Below, piece by piece: positions 51,596-64,000 of a DNA stretch of 64,000 nucleotides (position 1 is its first letter; the number at the start of each line of letters is the position of its first letter). The DNA is taken from positions 248,001-312,000 of the forward strand of contig CAKOGP040001881.1 of assembly GCA_933822405.4 (NCBI GenBank), read 5' to 3'. This DNA comes from Cylindrotheca closterium (taxonomy: Eukaryota; Bacillariophyta; Bacillariophyceae; Bacillariales; Bacillariaceae). The position numbers and the translations under genes were made by a program. Under the pieces are notes generated by a model that did not search any database, had not been told where the DNA came from, and saw only the letters and a program-made list of their open reading frames with translations.

Positions 51596-54500
51596 ATGAC
51601 CTCCTCCACTGCGAGCGAGGAAGAGAATCAGGTTAAAATGCCTCTGCATCGACGCATAGCAGAGGAATATAAAGAGTACCTTCAGGCGGTGGCAGTCGTT
51701 TTGGTTGCAGCTGTGTTGGTTGCTCCCCTCAAGGTTCTTTCCACTGCGTGGCACGTTGCAGCTACAGCTTTGGGAGTGGCACTCGGCCTTGGCATTGGAC
51801 TGGGGTTAGCAATGCATGTATACCAGCAACTAGAAGATATAAGAGTTAAATATGAGTTGGAAAAGCGACGGAAGAAGAAGCGGAAGAGCAAGCTACCTCG
51901 ATTGCCACAATCCAGCTCCAATGCAGTTCGAGAACCATCGTTGGAAGACAGCGCTTCTTATGTTTCGTTGATGTTTCTGGCAGGCTATCCAGTTGAAGAT
52001 AAAGTTCTCCGTGGGCAAGTATTGCGGGAAAATTCGCCGTTTTGGGACGTAGAATATAAATTCACTGATGTGGAAATCTCAGAACAAAGGGCGCCCACCA
52101 TGATGAAACAGGACTGGCCAAGCTTGCCACCACAGATTGCTACGGAGCTGGGGCGCTTCATAGAGCATATCATGAGGGACTTTATCGCAGGATGGTACAG
52201 TAAAGTAGATGGTGGGTGTGTCTTTCGAGAAGAAAGCGAGAAACGAAAAGAGGGCATTCTTAGTGATGGCCGAAGATCAAAGGAGTTTCAGGAGCTTGAG
52301 AATGAAAAAGAGTCTCAGGCGAATCCAATGCAACGCAAAATGGTATTTTCTACAATGACACATCGTAGAATACCCATGTTGGACCAAACCTATCGACTAA
52401 TGACCCAAGTTTTTGGAAATTTGGCCACTCGAGCGGAACACGTCAACGTCTTTTCTTTGGTCCTCTTGAAATGGACCCAAGTCCTGGCCCGGACGTTTCG
52501 GGTATACCGAGCCTTGCGAACAAGTGCCAAAGAGAAGAATGAGACAGCGAATCCCACCGAGGTCCAGATCACCCGCGAGTTTTTGCTTTCTGGGAAATTG
52601 CATCGTGCTATTACGTTCGGACTTGATGTCCCATCGTTGCTGTTTGCTGACGCTTCTGGAGAAGAGTGCGGAACGGGTACAAATCAGGCAGCAGAGAATC
52701 CAATGCAAGTACTGGAGGAAAGACTTTACAATACTCCCCTTCTCCGAGAGTGCGAGTTGGACTACAATCGAATGCTGGCAAACCGTCTAGTCCGCGCATT
52801 GCTACCCAAAGGGGATTGTTCCTCTCCAGTAACAATAGCCTTGTTGGTGGAACTCTTTGGCAATTTTGTATTGCTTCCAATCATGAATATTTTTTCACCG
52901 CTGTTTCTGAACACACTGGTCGTTCAACTCTGCGATAGATTGCAAGGCATAGAAAACACAAACACAACTGACGAAACAAATATAGGGTCTTTTCACGATG
53001 AGGAACCGTCCAAAAATGCCGCCGAGGAGGCGAAAGGAACCGCTCAGTCCAAACCAGAAGCAAAATCTTCACGTGCTAATGTCTCTGTTGAAAATGAAAC
53101 GACGAAAGACGGAGGACGTTCACAATTAGAAATTGACACAGCGACTACACAATCGGACGATGTACGGCCGTCAAGAAGTTCAATGACAAGAACCTCTTTG
53201 GTAACTCCCACCAAAAGTCAGGACGCGGATGAATCCAACTCGCACTTTGTGGAAGATCCAGTGGGTGATCTTATTCTCAAATTGGTCTCATCCGCGCTTG
53301 ATAAAATGCAGAAACATATCAACGTTGATTCACGTCAAGGAATTCAAGAAGGCAACGACGAGAATCGAGTAGATTGGGATAACTCTGATTGTCAAGCAGC
53401 TGTTTTGAAACTGGTGATGCTAGTCGAAGCAATCTTGTTGCATGGACGATGTCAGTTCCGTAAGCCGATGCCTGCGAAAGGTGAGGAAGTTGAGCGGTCT
53501 ACTGAAACCGACAGTGAACTATCCAGCAAAGAAGATCTCAGCTTTGGCGAGTCCTTGCCCCAGCTACTAATGGAGATGACCTCAAATATGGCGTCCTTCG
53601 AAGCCAAGATTAATCAAACTAATGAGAAGAATATTCAAGAACTCATGGAGAATTCGGACATGGATTTTGAACCAGCACAAGATGAGGTTTCGACCCTCAG
53701 AACACTTGTGTCAACATGGTTGCATTCTGGTCAACTATCGAGAGCACTTTCGTTGTTGGTCAAGGGGTTCCATTCCATTTTTGCTCCTTTCTATAGCACT
53801 GACGCATTTCTCTCTAGTCCAGAGAATGCTGAAGTGTTTGCAAGTATGTTTGATGCCTTAAATGGAGTTGAGATCATGGTTGAGACAATGGCTGTATTAT
53901 CAAGTCCGCGATTGGACCTTGAGATTGAATCGTCAAACCTACTTGCATCATCTGCAAGTAAGCGCACGCCAAAGGCGTGGAGTGTGGTAAAATCTGCAAG
54001 CTCAAGAGTGGGACCAGATGGCGATCAATGGTCTATGGATCCCACGTCCCATTTCAACACAATGACTACGCCAAGATATCTTGATTTCCACAAAAATCTA
54101 GGATTTGCTTCGAGTTTGCGGGAGGAACGGGAGAGACGGACGAGATCGTGGGTAACTCGTAAATGGGACGACTCAATACAGTGTGTTCATCGGAAAACAT
54201 CCTCCAATACAGAGATTGAGCTTCATCAGGAACTCCACAATCTAGCACGAAATTTCTACAACGGAACGAACTACATGTGTGTGCGAGATGCTGTACGCAA
54301 GAACGGAGATAAAGTTGCTCTGATGACAGTTGAGGTTGTTTCCAATAAGCGTCGAATTGAAGTACCTGATGATGACTCTTCTTTTCTGCTTAGAGCACAG
54401 GTATGTGAAGTTTTTGCAATGAAATTATTTTTTATTCTATTCTATTGTCAACCAACTCTAATGTTGCATTGATCACTGTTTCTAGCCCCGAGCACTGAGC

Positions 54501-56940
54501 CCAGTCAGCGTTCATCGCGATGATAGAAACCATGACTTGAGCTACAAATGTTTCTCGGCAACATATGAAGAGCTTTCATCAGGAGCAGCTAGATATAACA
54601 ATGGACGATATCTAAGGCAGTGTTTTTTGCAATACTATCCGACAGACAGAACTGCTTCCATCGCCGTGCATAACGACGCCCGAAAGATCGACAAGCGGAA
54701 AGGTAAATCACGTTTCCCCGATGCCGGTGGAAGCAAAAGCGGTAGGCCTGTTCCATTTATTTCGCCCGAAATGTTGCGCAAGAGACACTTATGCCAAAAG
54801 TGGGCAGAAAAGAAAGAGACTTCAGTTTCAAGTTTCTTCTCGAGTACAGTGATGGAAGTGGCCGATTTCAACGCAGTCCCCAGGACTGGAAAGGCAATTG
54901 ACTTCATCTACCGTATGTCCCTGTTCGACCAGCCAGCAATTTCTATTGCTGGGAAACGATTCCTTGTTCAAGATTCTGCTTCCAGGGGTGCGCACAGAGC
55001 AGATGCGAGTGCGATGGAGATTACTGATGCTTCTTTGAGTGCACTGTTACTTTTGCTTGGTAGGGAGTACCAATTCCATAGTCGCGACGACCAAAGTTCG
55101 GAAGGATTCAAGCACGATGTCGAGTGGGGTCCCGATGGTTATCCTATGGTCTTTATGAAGAGTAATAAAAAGCAAGGGGACCAAGTCAGTACAGAGATGA
55201 AGCCATATAGAGCATCGTTTGTACGGGCAGCATTGATGGTTACATCAGCGAGGCAAGAAGCTCAACTACAGGTACGTTCTTTTTGTTGACCGTTTTCGAT
55301 GTTGTTCTTTTTAAAGCTAAGTTTTCCTTTCTGTAGTGTTTGAAGGCCTGTGTTCTCGCTGGATCTGCAAAAAGTGCTACACGAGGTCGGATTGAGTTGT
55401 ATCTTAAGCCCACGCTCAAAATTTTGAGTTTCGCAAATGATCGCGGTTCAGACAGATCGAGAATTTCCAGCCTGCTTCGCGACTTGAAATTGGGCGTTTA
55501 TCATATCGATCGTGAGCAACTCCGTCGAAATGGATTGCTGTCTCCGAGGAATCCAACAACGCTTCTCGAGCTGAAAGCAGAGGTTGAGGAGGCCGTTGAA
55601 GCAAAAGACGTCCCCTATCCGATTGGAGGAAAAATGCCACCAGCGACGATACTGTACAAGGTAAGGTGTAATGCACTTGTCGCATACTCTGGTGACGACG
55701 ACGAAGAAGATGACATTGAATCATATCTTGATGAGGGTCAATTGCCTGCGCAGTTTCGCGAGTCTTGGGTTGTCTATCGAACAATCAAGGACTTTCAGTC
55801 ATTCCACAAGCACATTAAGACGCAAGTTGCCCTCAAGGAAACATCGGCAGGTACGGGGTCCCGTCTTGTTGGTGCAGCGACAGCGGCTTTTGTGGCTACC
55901 ACTCAGGGCCGTCGTGCAAGGAATGTGCTGGTGCCATCATTGAGCAAAACAGGTGGACTTGCTTTGACCAAGAATGCCGTAATACAGAGAGGAGAACTCC
56001 TGAGTGAGTATCTTGGCGACCTATTGCTGTCGGAAAACCTAATAAATGGATGCATGGAGTTGCTGCTCTTCTTGGGTGCAGCCCATCCATTTCCCCCGGA
56101 GGTCAAAGTCATGCAGACTCCGTCAAATTATATCGATCCTCTTGGACGCTCTTGTTTCGAAAGAAAAGCTGTTGGTAATGAAATAATTTCCGCGGCCCGG
56201 TCTATTCCAAGAGGAAGGGTCTCTGTCTCGTCAACCGCATATGACATCCCATCTAGTACCTCAACCGAGTCAATCGACACAGGAGGGGGGTTTGAGGGCG
56301 TTACAGAACAGGAGGATAAAGTCGACCAAATTCCAGCAATCCTCAACAAAGTAGATCAGGTTCCTTTGGCTGAAGTTCGGAACCGTATAGTTGAGCTTGT
56401 CAGAAGTCAATTTGGCTTCGAGAATGCATCGTTTTTTCGGAGTCAATTGCTTGCTGCTTTGGAAACAGCTTCTTTTGTAGCGATGACAAAAACGAGCACT
56501 TTCAGAAGTCTTATGCATGACCTGCACACAAGACACCTAAATCCTGAGGCCCTAGCACGTCTAGTTCAGCTATTGATCGACATCATTTGGCCCGACGGTG
56601 TTTTCATGGCAGCACGAACGCCACTCACGGCGGCCGAGGAAGTAGAAATGAAGAAGGCGGCGCAGACAAAACTTCTGGAAATTTTCCCAGAGCAGATTAG
56701 TGCTGTGTTGGGAGATGACCTCACAAAGGATGGCCTTGACATGGTGCACGAAATGCTTCAAAACAGAGTGGTAGTCAAGAGTCTATTTTATATGCGTAAG
56801 TATTGCCCGGATTGGATGTTGCTGTCTTCATTGTCTTCATAAACGTTCTAACACCTCATTCAGTCGTCGATCTGCTTTGGATCGAAGTCTTTCCTGAATT
56901 GAGAGACTCGTTGTCTGGAGACGATCCACTAAATAGGTGA
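51596..56940 (+). CDS. PXA-PX-nexin_C sorting nexin (SNX13/14/19/25 type)
   Basis: Four exons, 51596-54400, 54486-55271, 55337-56795 and 56864-56940, with introns of 85, 65 and 68 bp, encode 1708 residues. Two hydrophobic segments (about 25-75, YLQAVAVVLVAAVLVAPL and TALGVALGLGIGLGLAM) anchor it in a membrane, probably the ER. A PXA domain starts near 175 (PPQIATELGRFIEHIMRDFI). A long disordered Glu/Ser-rich middle follows. A PX domain lies about 1298-1455 (ATILYKVRCNALVAY, WVVYRTIKDFQSFHKHI, with an acidic insert), and a nexin_C domain at about 1541-1708 ends LVDLLWIEVFPELRDSL. PX domains bind phosphoinositides; this subfamily tethers ER to endosomes or lipid droplets. No RGS box is recognisable. 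The fourth exon restores the family ending. Confidence 0.9.
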
Positions 56941-57050
56941 AACTCTAGGCTATGCTTTTGCTCTAATTTGCTCCAATCGAGAGGCTGGCGACAGCAGAGT
57001 GGTTCCAAGTGCTTCAATGCTGCTGGTACTATTGGAGACATGGAATTGGA

Positions 57051-59889
57051 TCAAGCGACTGCCACTATAGGTTCGCTTTGATCACTTTCAGATTCTGGCT
57101 CATTATCTTCGTCGTTGTTTGCTGAGGGAGCGCCACTCTCTGCGGCAGAATTTTGTTGCGACTGCCTTTGGCGTTGTCGCTTGTTCTCTGGTTTTGTCGA
57201 GGCAGATGACTGAGATGCGTTTCCCGGAAACTTTCCACTGTCATCAAACTTCTCAAGTTGGATGACGAAATGTGTAACGAACTGGCGCTTTCTATGACCA
57301 GTCTGTAGCGCATCATTTGAGGGGTGATGCTTCCTTCTCTTTGTCTTGTGGTGATGGCCGTCGAGGTCTTTCTCTGTTGTTGTGTCAACGTTGAAAGATT
57401 CTGGCGACGACACGATTGGAGAAATGCTCATATTGTGTTTCAAAAACTGGAGAGATCCTTCATTGTTGCTGGTAATACTGCTACCATTGCTTCCTTCTTC
57501 ACGACTTCGTTTCTTCGAAGGAGTTGAAGGGTTGGATGCAGTCACGTTTCGACCAACCATGTTTTGGGGTTTCGAAAGAACGCTAATAGGATGGTGTTTT
57601 CCATACCCACTTGCTGCAACTAGCCTCTCAAGCGACATCTCCGTAGTATTATCTTCTGCAGAAGCAGCTCGGGCGCGTCCAGCCGCCTCCGCTTCCTGGT
57701 GATTGGATGCTTGTGCCTCTCGATTCAGAATAGTGGCACTGGTCGCAACGGCGACAGAAGAATTCTCAATTTGAGACTCCTCGTTTGTGCCTTGTTCCCT
57801 CGCTGCATCTTGCTCAGGAAGAGACAGCAAGGATGAAACAGGTTTGCCTACAGCCGAATGGGAGTCAATACCCGAAAGTCGACTGTATGCTGCGTTTGTG
57901 TGAACAACGAGGAAAGGGGGAAATGCCTTCATCACAATACTGGGCAAGGTGTTAGAAATAGTCGCAATCCAGAGAAAATCAAGCATGATAACTCACCGAG
58001 GCACACTGGAAAACGATAGAACTCTGTCAAGTGTAATTGGACGCCCTGCTTTGATTGCAACGTCTTCACCCCCGTTACTGTCTTCTGATGATTCCATCTC
58101 CTGTTGTACTTTTTCCTCGTACTCTCGTCTCATGTTCATTCTCTTCCTCTTCTTGTCCTGGAGTTTCTTTTCTCTGACAGCATCATGTTCTTTCGAACCA
58201 ATTGATCGCTCGGAAAACGACTGGTTCATAACATCCTTTGAATCGCCTTTTCCAGTATTTTGTCGAAGCGATTCGTCCCCTGCAATGTTTGGTGGATTGG
58301 CCAGGCTCTTCTTCTTTGTGTTGGATTCATCGGAGTTACCTCCGCTGTTGTTCTCGCCACTGTTCTCCATGGTATCTTCACTACTTCCCTTTACATCGTT
58401 TCCGCTCCCGGAAGAGCCGTTGCCGTTTGATGATATTACTCCGTGATCATTTCCACTACCAGAACTTCCTCCTTGATTTGACCCGCTACCTGTTCCACTT
58501 CCTGTGTTGGCTCCACTTCCAGAACCAGAAGTTGACAAGCCATTTCCGTTGCTTTCACCGCTGCCTCCCGTTCTTGAAGACGAGTACTCAGAAACAACTG
58601 CCGGTCCTTGAAAATGCATTTGTGGCGCAGCCTGAGGTATCACTGGGGCATTCCGTTCCTCAACAGATGCCGAAGACGAACTCTCTTGATGATCAATAGG
58701 TTCGACCTGAGGACTTTCTTCTCCAGCATCACCATCATATTGATCATCATTTCGATCATTGGCTCCATCGGGATGATTCCTTGCTTCTGGATTATTAGGA
58801 TGGTGTATTCTTACTTTCTTTTCTGATGACACTGACGATGCATTTGATCCAGCGTTCGAGGAGGTGTTTGATCCATCGTTGGCCTGATCGTCAGACGGTT
58901 TCTTCGTGTTCTTCTTCTTCTTCGCTCTAGCAAGAACCACCATTGAGGAAGCATCGCTTTCTCCAGCTTCCCTTTTCGAAAGCGAAGGAATAGTCGTGTT
59001 TCTCTTCTCCCTTGCACCTGCTTTGTCCGTCTTTTTGTCTTCACCAGAAGACTTTTGATCACTGCTGTTATCTGAGGAGTCCTGTAGTGATCCGGCTGGC
59101 TTCTTTGAAGTCTCGGTGGCAACGGTCGCATCACCAAAATCCTGAATTATTCCATGTGCATTGTAAAATGGATGGACAACCTGAAGAACCACGATGAGAA
59201 ACTGATTCATGTATGACAGTGCATACACAGACACAAATATTTACCTTCATCAGATTGTGGTATTGGTCTGCAGTCGGAGGGGCATGTATCGTTAACCAGT
59301 CCAGCTGCACTGGATTCTGCTCATTCAGAGATTTATACAGATCAAGATGTTGGTAAGGAACATCAACATTGTTGGGAAGTGCTATGGCGGAGGTTTGGAC
59401 ATGGGCCACTGTGCTGAGGTCTATTCGAGGATCCATTGGATGGTGTACTCTAAACCCCTTCCACTGTGGAGCTGATGATGCTGTCGATTCTTGGGAACTC
59501 TGCACAACTATTCCTTCCTTGGCTGCTGCATCGCTGTCTTCTTCGTCGTTCGTGGTTGTCTTTGATGCTTTTGATGATTTTCTTTTCTTGGCATGCTTCG
59601 GACCAGTTTTCCCACTGTTCTTTGTCGTTTCTTCATTACCATCGGCGCCTATTGACATGTTTTTCATCTCTTTCTCTGGAACAGAGCCTTTTACGGCTTC
59701 TAGCGAAGATGTATCGGAAGAGGAACAGTCTGCATTATACCCACCACTCCCACTCCCTTTGCCATTCTCACTAGAAGAGCTCGACGATTCGACATTGTCC
59801 TCGGCTTTCGATTCCTTCTTCACTTGTGAATCGGTTTCGTCTTCACCACCTCTTGTGTTTTCCATGTTGTTGCTGTTTTGAATGTACAT
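57051..59889 (-). CDS. PAS-domain-containing, largely disordered protein
   Basis: Three exons, 59245-59889, 57997-59180 and 57051-57939, with introns of 64 and 57 bp, encode 905 residues. Most is Ser/Gly/Asp-rich and disordered. A PAS-like core is split by introns: WLTIHAPPTADQYHNLMK in exon 1; VVHPFYNAHGI in exon 2; and VPRIVMKAFPPFLVVHTNAA, then YSRLSGIDSHSAVGKPVSSLL, across the second junction into exon 3. The exon 3 part reads like the start of a PAS domain (lVVNAAfsRLtGy...vvGK). Basic clusters (KKRSREEG, HHHKTKRRKHH) suggest a nuclear location. HHP motifs recur in exons 1 and 2. Presumably a sensor or transcription-linked protein; ligand and output unknown. It converges with the nexin gene 110 bp away. 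Confidence 0.65.
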
Positions 59890-60207
59890 TTTTCTTTACC
59901 ATCGATGGGTTTTTGTATCGTAAGTCCACAAACGAGTTTTACGCGGTATGACGTAATGTTCTTTACTATTTTGATTGGACAATCGAAGTGCGTCTGTGTT
60001 TTTAGATTTATATAAAATGCATATCCGCGAGCTTAAAACGTACGTTTTTCTTGTGTGTTAAACGACTCAAAGCAAATACGCATTTTTTGGTGGTCTTCCG
60101 ATCCATTGATCGATTGATTGATTTTGATTGTTTTTGAGGTGAAATTTTAATTTCATTCCCGTGATTGCATTGACCCGATCGATTGATACAATTTTCGAGA
60201 GGCCAAG
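59890..60207. other. Divergent promoter region, PAS gene / ATPase gene
   Basis: 318 bp between two opposite starts, with a tatataaa-like stretch at 60009-60017 and tandem cgattgattgatt-type words near 60107-60125. No gene seen. Confidence 0.5.
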
Positions 60208-63200
60208 ATGAAGAGACGAAAATACGAAAAAAAACCATTAGTCCCATTGCTGAACTTTGGTTGCCAAGACTTTATGCCGAAGATGGCAACGTGTACATTG
60301 CCGCTGCGTAATATCTGCGAACTGGAGCCTATCTCCGACGTAGTGTGTGAAGATGGGTACAAATCTCTGATCAACAACGAGGCATTCAATGAATTCTTGA
60401 AGAGATACATTGATCATTTTGAGGAGGCTTCCAAGATTGAACAACCCATCGTTTCCTTAGAGATTTTAGAATCCTGGCGACGAGAAAAAAATGGCCGCTT
60501 TGTCAAGAATGACGAAGAAAGGCGCCTTTGGCATGATATTGGGGACAAGAAAGCTAGGCAATACATTACCAAGGCGCTGAAGCAAATCTCAAAATCTAAT
60601 TCAAAAGTTTCCGACAACACTGACAGAGACGTCATCGAGGGAACAACATCATGCACAAGTGAAGATACAGCGGCAACCGAGACTTCGTCACAATCATCCA
60701 ATCTTAAGGGTTCCTCCTTGATGCCAGTAGCCCCATTGGCATCCGCAGAAGCTGAGGACCAAAACAGACAGGAGTTTAGGTGTATAGAAATAAATCCAAA
60801 ATCGAAGGATCGCCTCTACGGCCGAGCACAAGAGCAAAGTAATCTAAACGTTCTGTACGAACAATCAGTGACACGGATGGATGGTCTTTCCAACTTCTTG
60901 GTTCTTTCTGGAGAACCTGGCATTGGGAAAACGGCTCTGGCACAATCGTTGCAACCAACTGTCGTCGAGAACAATGGTTTCTTCGTGCAGGCGAAGTTTG
61001 AGCAACTAACAGTTGACGACTCTCTGGCTGCATACATCTCTGTATTTGGCGATTTTTGCCAAAGTATCCTGGATATGAACGACAAAAGAATACAAAGGAT
61101 GCATGTCGAGAAAATTACCAACTTGATGGAGTACCTCCTTGAAGATAGCATTGCGGTATCTGTTGTTCCGGCACTCGGTGAGGTTCTCAAACTTGCCAGC
61201 AATTCGGCAAAATATCAACATTCGGAATTGTCTTCCATCCATGAAAGTATCTCTGGTGACGAAAAAGATGAAAAGCAAAAGCAGCAGGTGCCAGTGCATG
61301 TATCCTATTCAAGTGCGCGATTGAAGTTCTGCTTTTCAAAGATATTGAAATCAACAGTCTGCAAAGAGTATCCGCTGGTGGTGCTACTGGATGATGTCCA
61401 ATATGCTTCGTCCCCAGTTGCATTTCGAGACTTCCTGACGGATTTGGTGGACCACCGAGAGGGTTTATTCTTCATCGCTACATATCGTACTGGTCTTGGT
61501 ACAAGCTCTTTGTCGTTCGATCAGCTGACATCGGCTCTAAGCCAAGACGCGGTCAATTTACATCATTGGGAAGTAAATGGTTTGACTCCACAAGCCGTCC
61601 ATGAACTCATGGCTGATAAAATCTCCTTGGAACTCCCAAAGCTTGACAACTTTAGCTCCGACCTTTTCTACTTGACTGGAGGCAATGCTTTGTTCCTTCT
61701 TGAGCTGCTTCGATCCTTTCAGGATGATGGCATTTTGAAATACGACAGCGGAAGTGGCCAGTGGATTTGTGATAATCATTTGCTCTCTCACCATCCATCG
61801 ATGCAAATAAACTCCCTGGGTGAGTTTTACCAAACGAAGATAGCAGAACTGCCCCAGCCAGCACAGGAAACACTGAAAATTGCATCTATCCTGGGTCCTT
61901 CGTTTTCGAAGAAGATTGTAGACAAAGTTTCAAAACACTCACAAGCCGCTGATTCACTCGTGATGGCAACCAAAGTGGGACTTGTGATCAAAAAAAGCGA
62001 CGGAATCCTTTCATTTCGGCACGACAGTATCCACACTGCAACATACAGCCTTATCCCGGATAACGAGAAGTCGATTGTCGCGCTGGCACTGGGGCGAAGA
62101 CTATTGAGGAAAGCAGGGGAGAAAGGGATCAACAAATACACTGCTGATATCATCAGCTTGTTTTACAGGGGACGAGACGAGCTTACCGGAACCTCTTCTT
62201 CGTCAGATATAGCATCTGTAGCCACACTATGCCTTCAAGCGTCGAAAGCGGCAGCAACATCTATAGGCTTTCATTCTTCAATTTTCTTTGTCGATTTTGG
62301 GATTGAGCTTTTAGAGCACGCCGGGAAATGGAAGGACAACTACGACTTATGCCTGTCGTTACATAACAACGCAGTGGATATCCATTATGGCGTTGGGCAA
62401 TTCGACAAAGTAGAAGAGCTTGTGGGTGAGGTACTTGAAAACGCTATGTGCTTTGAAGATACGGTTCAAGCGAGGATGATGAAGGTTTACACACTGGGTA
62501 CAAGAAAGCAGCTCGTTGAAGCTTTAGAATATGGTTTGGAGACATTGACACTCCTTGGGGATCCCATTCCAGCTTTTCCAACAAATGTGCAAATTGGGTT
62601 AGCCGTTGCACGTACAAAACGTCGCCTGAAGAAAAAATCGGATGCAGCCCTGCTAAGGATACCTACACTGGCCGACAAGAAGAAGATTGAAGTAATGATG
62701 GCGTTGCAAATCTTGTTTCTGAATGCTTACTTCGCGAGACCGTCTCTAGCTGTCCTCATATGTTGTCGCATCATCGATATCACACTGAAACATGGAGCAT
62801 GTGCAGTCTCAAGTGTTGGCTTTGCTGGGTATTCAGTTGTTGTGGCACGGTAAGTTTGATTGAAAAAACCTCATGGCAAACACCTATCGGTCTCATGATC
62901 TCGTTCAGTGGTGGCATCAATATCGAAGAGGGTTACAAATTCGGGAAGAATGCACTTGCGTTTTCTCAGAAATTTGGAGGGGACGTCTGGGAATGCAGGG
63001 TTGCGGCTGCCGTTTATGGATGCATCAATCTTTGGAAAGAGCCATTGCAGCCATGTCTCGACGAATTGAAGAAAGCTTATCTCCTTGGCCTTGGCAGTGG
63101 AGATATCGAATACGCAGTTCTAAATGCTTCCTTATACATCTGGAATATCTTCGAATACATGTCCGTTGACCAGCTCGAGCTCGCTATTCGTAATCTGTTT

Positions 63201-63923
63201 GAACGAATGGCTGTGCTAAATCAGGAAAGATCTTTGCTATCACTGAAACCGGCTTGGCAAATGTGTCAAAACTTCCTCGGACGCAACCATAATCCAAAGT
63301 ATCTGCTGGGCGAGGCCTTGACACGGGAGGATCTTGCTGATTCGGTCTATATCGATAACCATTATGAACTCCGAAGTTCTATAGGCGCAGATGAAATGGT
63401 AATGGCGTATCATTTTTCCGATTATGCAATGGCAGAAGCTCGATTACCTTGCGCAGTCCTACTCTACAACAATGTGAGCACTATAAGTGCTGCGAATGCC
63501 CGAATGTATCATGCATTAATTCTTTTGGCAACGACCAAAAAGAGCAACTGGAGACGGATTCGGAAGGTCAAATGGCTGCTAAAAAGATTTCGAAAATGGT
63601 CCAAATCTTGTCCAGAGAACTTCTTGGGGAGGCAATTCCTTGTGGAAGCAGAATTAGCTGGCGTCCAAAACAAGGTAGAAAAAGCGTGTGCGAAATTCTA
63701 CCTTGCAATCATTCAATTCCGAGACTCCCGTTGTCTGCTATATGAAGCTCTCGCGAACGAAAGAGCTGGTAAATTTTGCGCTTCCATCGGAGATAAGGGC
63801 AAAGCAAGCAAATTTCTGAACGAAGCTCTGAAAGTGTACAAATATTGGGGTGCGGTAGCGAAGTGTGAACATCTCAAGTCGGAAATGCAGACTTCAATAA
63901 TGTGTCTGACATGTAACACTTAG
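60208..63923 (+). CDS. DUF6824-STAND ATPase with TPR-like repeats
   Basis: Two exons, 60208-62849 and 62909-63923, with a 59-bp intron encode 1218 residues. Residues about 55-130 match the DUF6824 domain common in diatoms: NEAFNEFLKRYIDHFEEASK, ILESWRREKNGRFVKND, WHDIGDKKARQYITKAL. Next is an AAA/STAND-type NTPase: RLYGRAQEQSNLNVLYEQS, P-loop SGEPGIGKTAL (about 233), Walker B LVVLLDDVQYA (about 390), a helical lid and a winged-helix-like region. About 550 residues of helical TPR-like repeats complete it. Bacterial and diatom relatives often carry a kinase or cyclase after the TPRs; none is seen here, and the frame ends cleanly. It likely acts as a signal-dependent scaffold. DUF6824 may bind DNA or protein; this is not known to me. 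Confidence 0.85.
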
Positions 63924-64000
63924 TTTGGTTCAACGCTTCGACACAAATTCCGAAGTTACATTCGCGAAATTTCAAACATCGGCTGGCACGCAGTCTCTTA

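Overview
The window is nuclear DNA from a diatom, possibly a pennate one. Several lines point there. Four genes (ClpS-like, isochorismatase-family hydrolase, coproporphyrinogen oxidase, GrpE) begin with a signal peptide followed by an ASAFAP-type Phe junction, the hallmark of import into a red-type secondary plastid. Introns are few, short (57-170 bp) and GT-AG. Leucine-rich-repeat, IQ/coiled-coil and DUF6824-ATPase genes of the kind known from diatoms are present. The species cannot be fixed from the sequence alone.

Layout. 1-7.3 kb: two paralogous myosin heavy chains pointing away from each other, with a divergent pair of plastid-targeted genes (ClpS-like, isochorismatase hydrolase) between them. 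7.4-11.3 kb: a NAPE-PLD-type metallo-beta-lactamase phospholipase and a GH47 alpha-mannosidase. 11.4-12.8 kb: a single 5S rRNA gene and a small repeat family. 12.8-20.3 kb: a p31comet (MAD2L1BP) homologue sharing a promoter with an LRR protein, an O-fucosyltransferase-like enzyme, a small ubiquitin-like protein, a second LRR protein and a peroxisomal dienoyl-CoA isomerase. 20.6-33.8 kb: a cytoskeleton-like block with a giant IQ-repeat protein and three coiled-coil proteins whose C-terminal module is also the tail of the myosin at 3.7-7.3 kb; coproporphyrinogen oxidase sits inside this block. 34-37 kb: plastid GrpE and GDP-mannose 4,6-dehydratase. 37.9-41.9 kb: a repetitive island with a gag-only retroelement. 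42-64 kb: a double-DEP protein, a G-patch protein, an SMG7/EST1-like protein, a GT8-like glycosyltransferase, tRNA-Gln(CUG), a PXA-PX-nexin_C sorting nexin, a PAS-containing disordered protein and a DUF6824-STAND ATPase.

There are no operons. Links between genes are functional or evolutionary. GMD supplies the GDP-fucose pathway used by fucosyltransferase-like enzymes. GH47 and the GT8-like enzyme act in the secretory pathway. The myosin and the three coiled-coil genes look like one locally expanded family. The most promising undescribed items are this shared tail module, the giant IQ protein with its own YF-KLD repeats, and a palindrome (TACCGGTA) that recurs about ten times, nearly always between genes.
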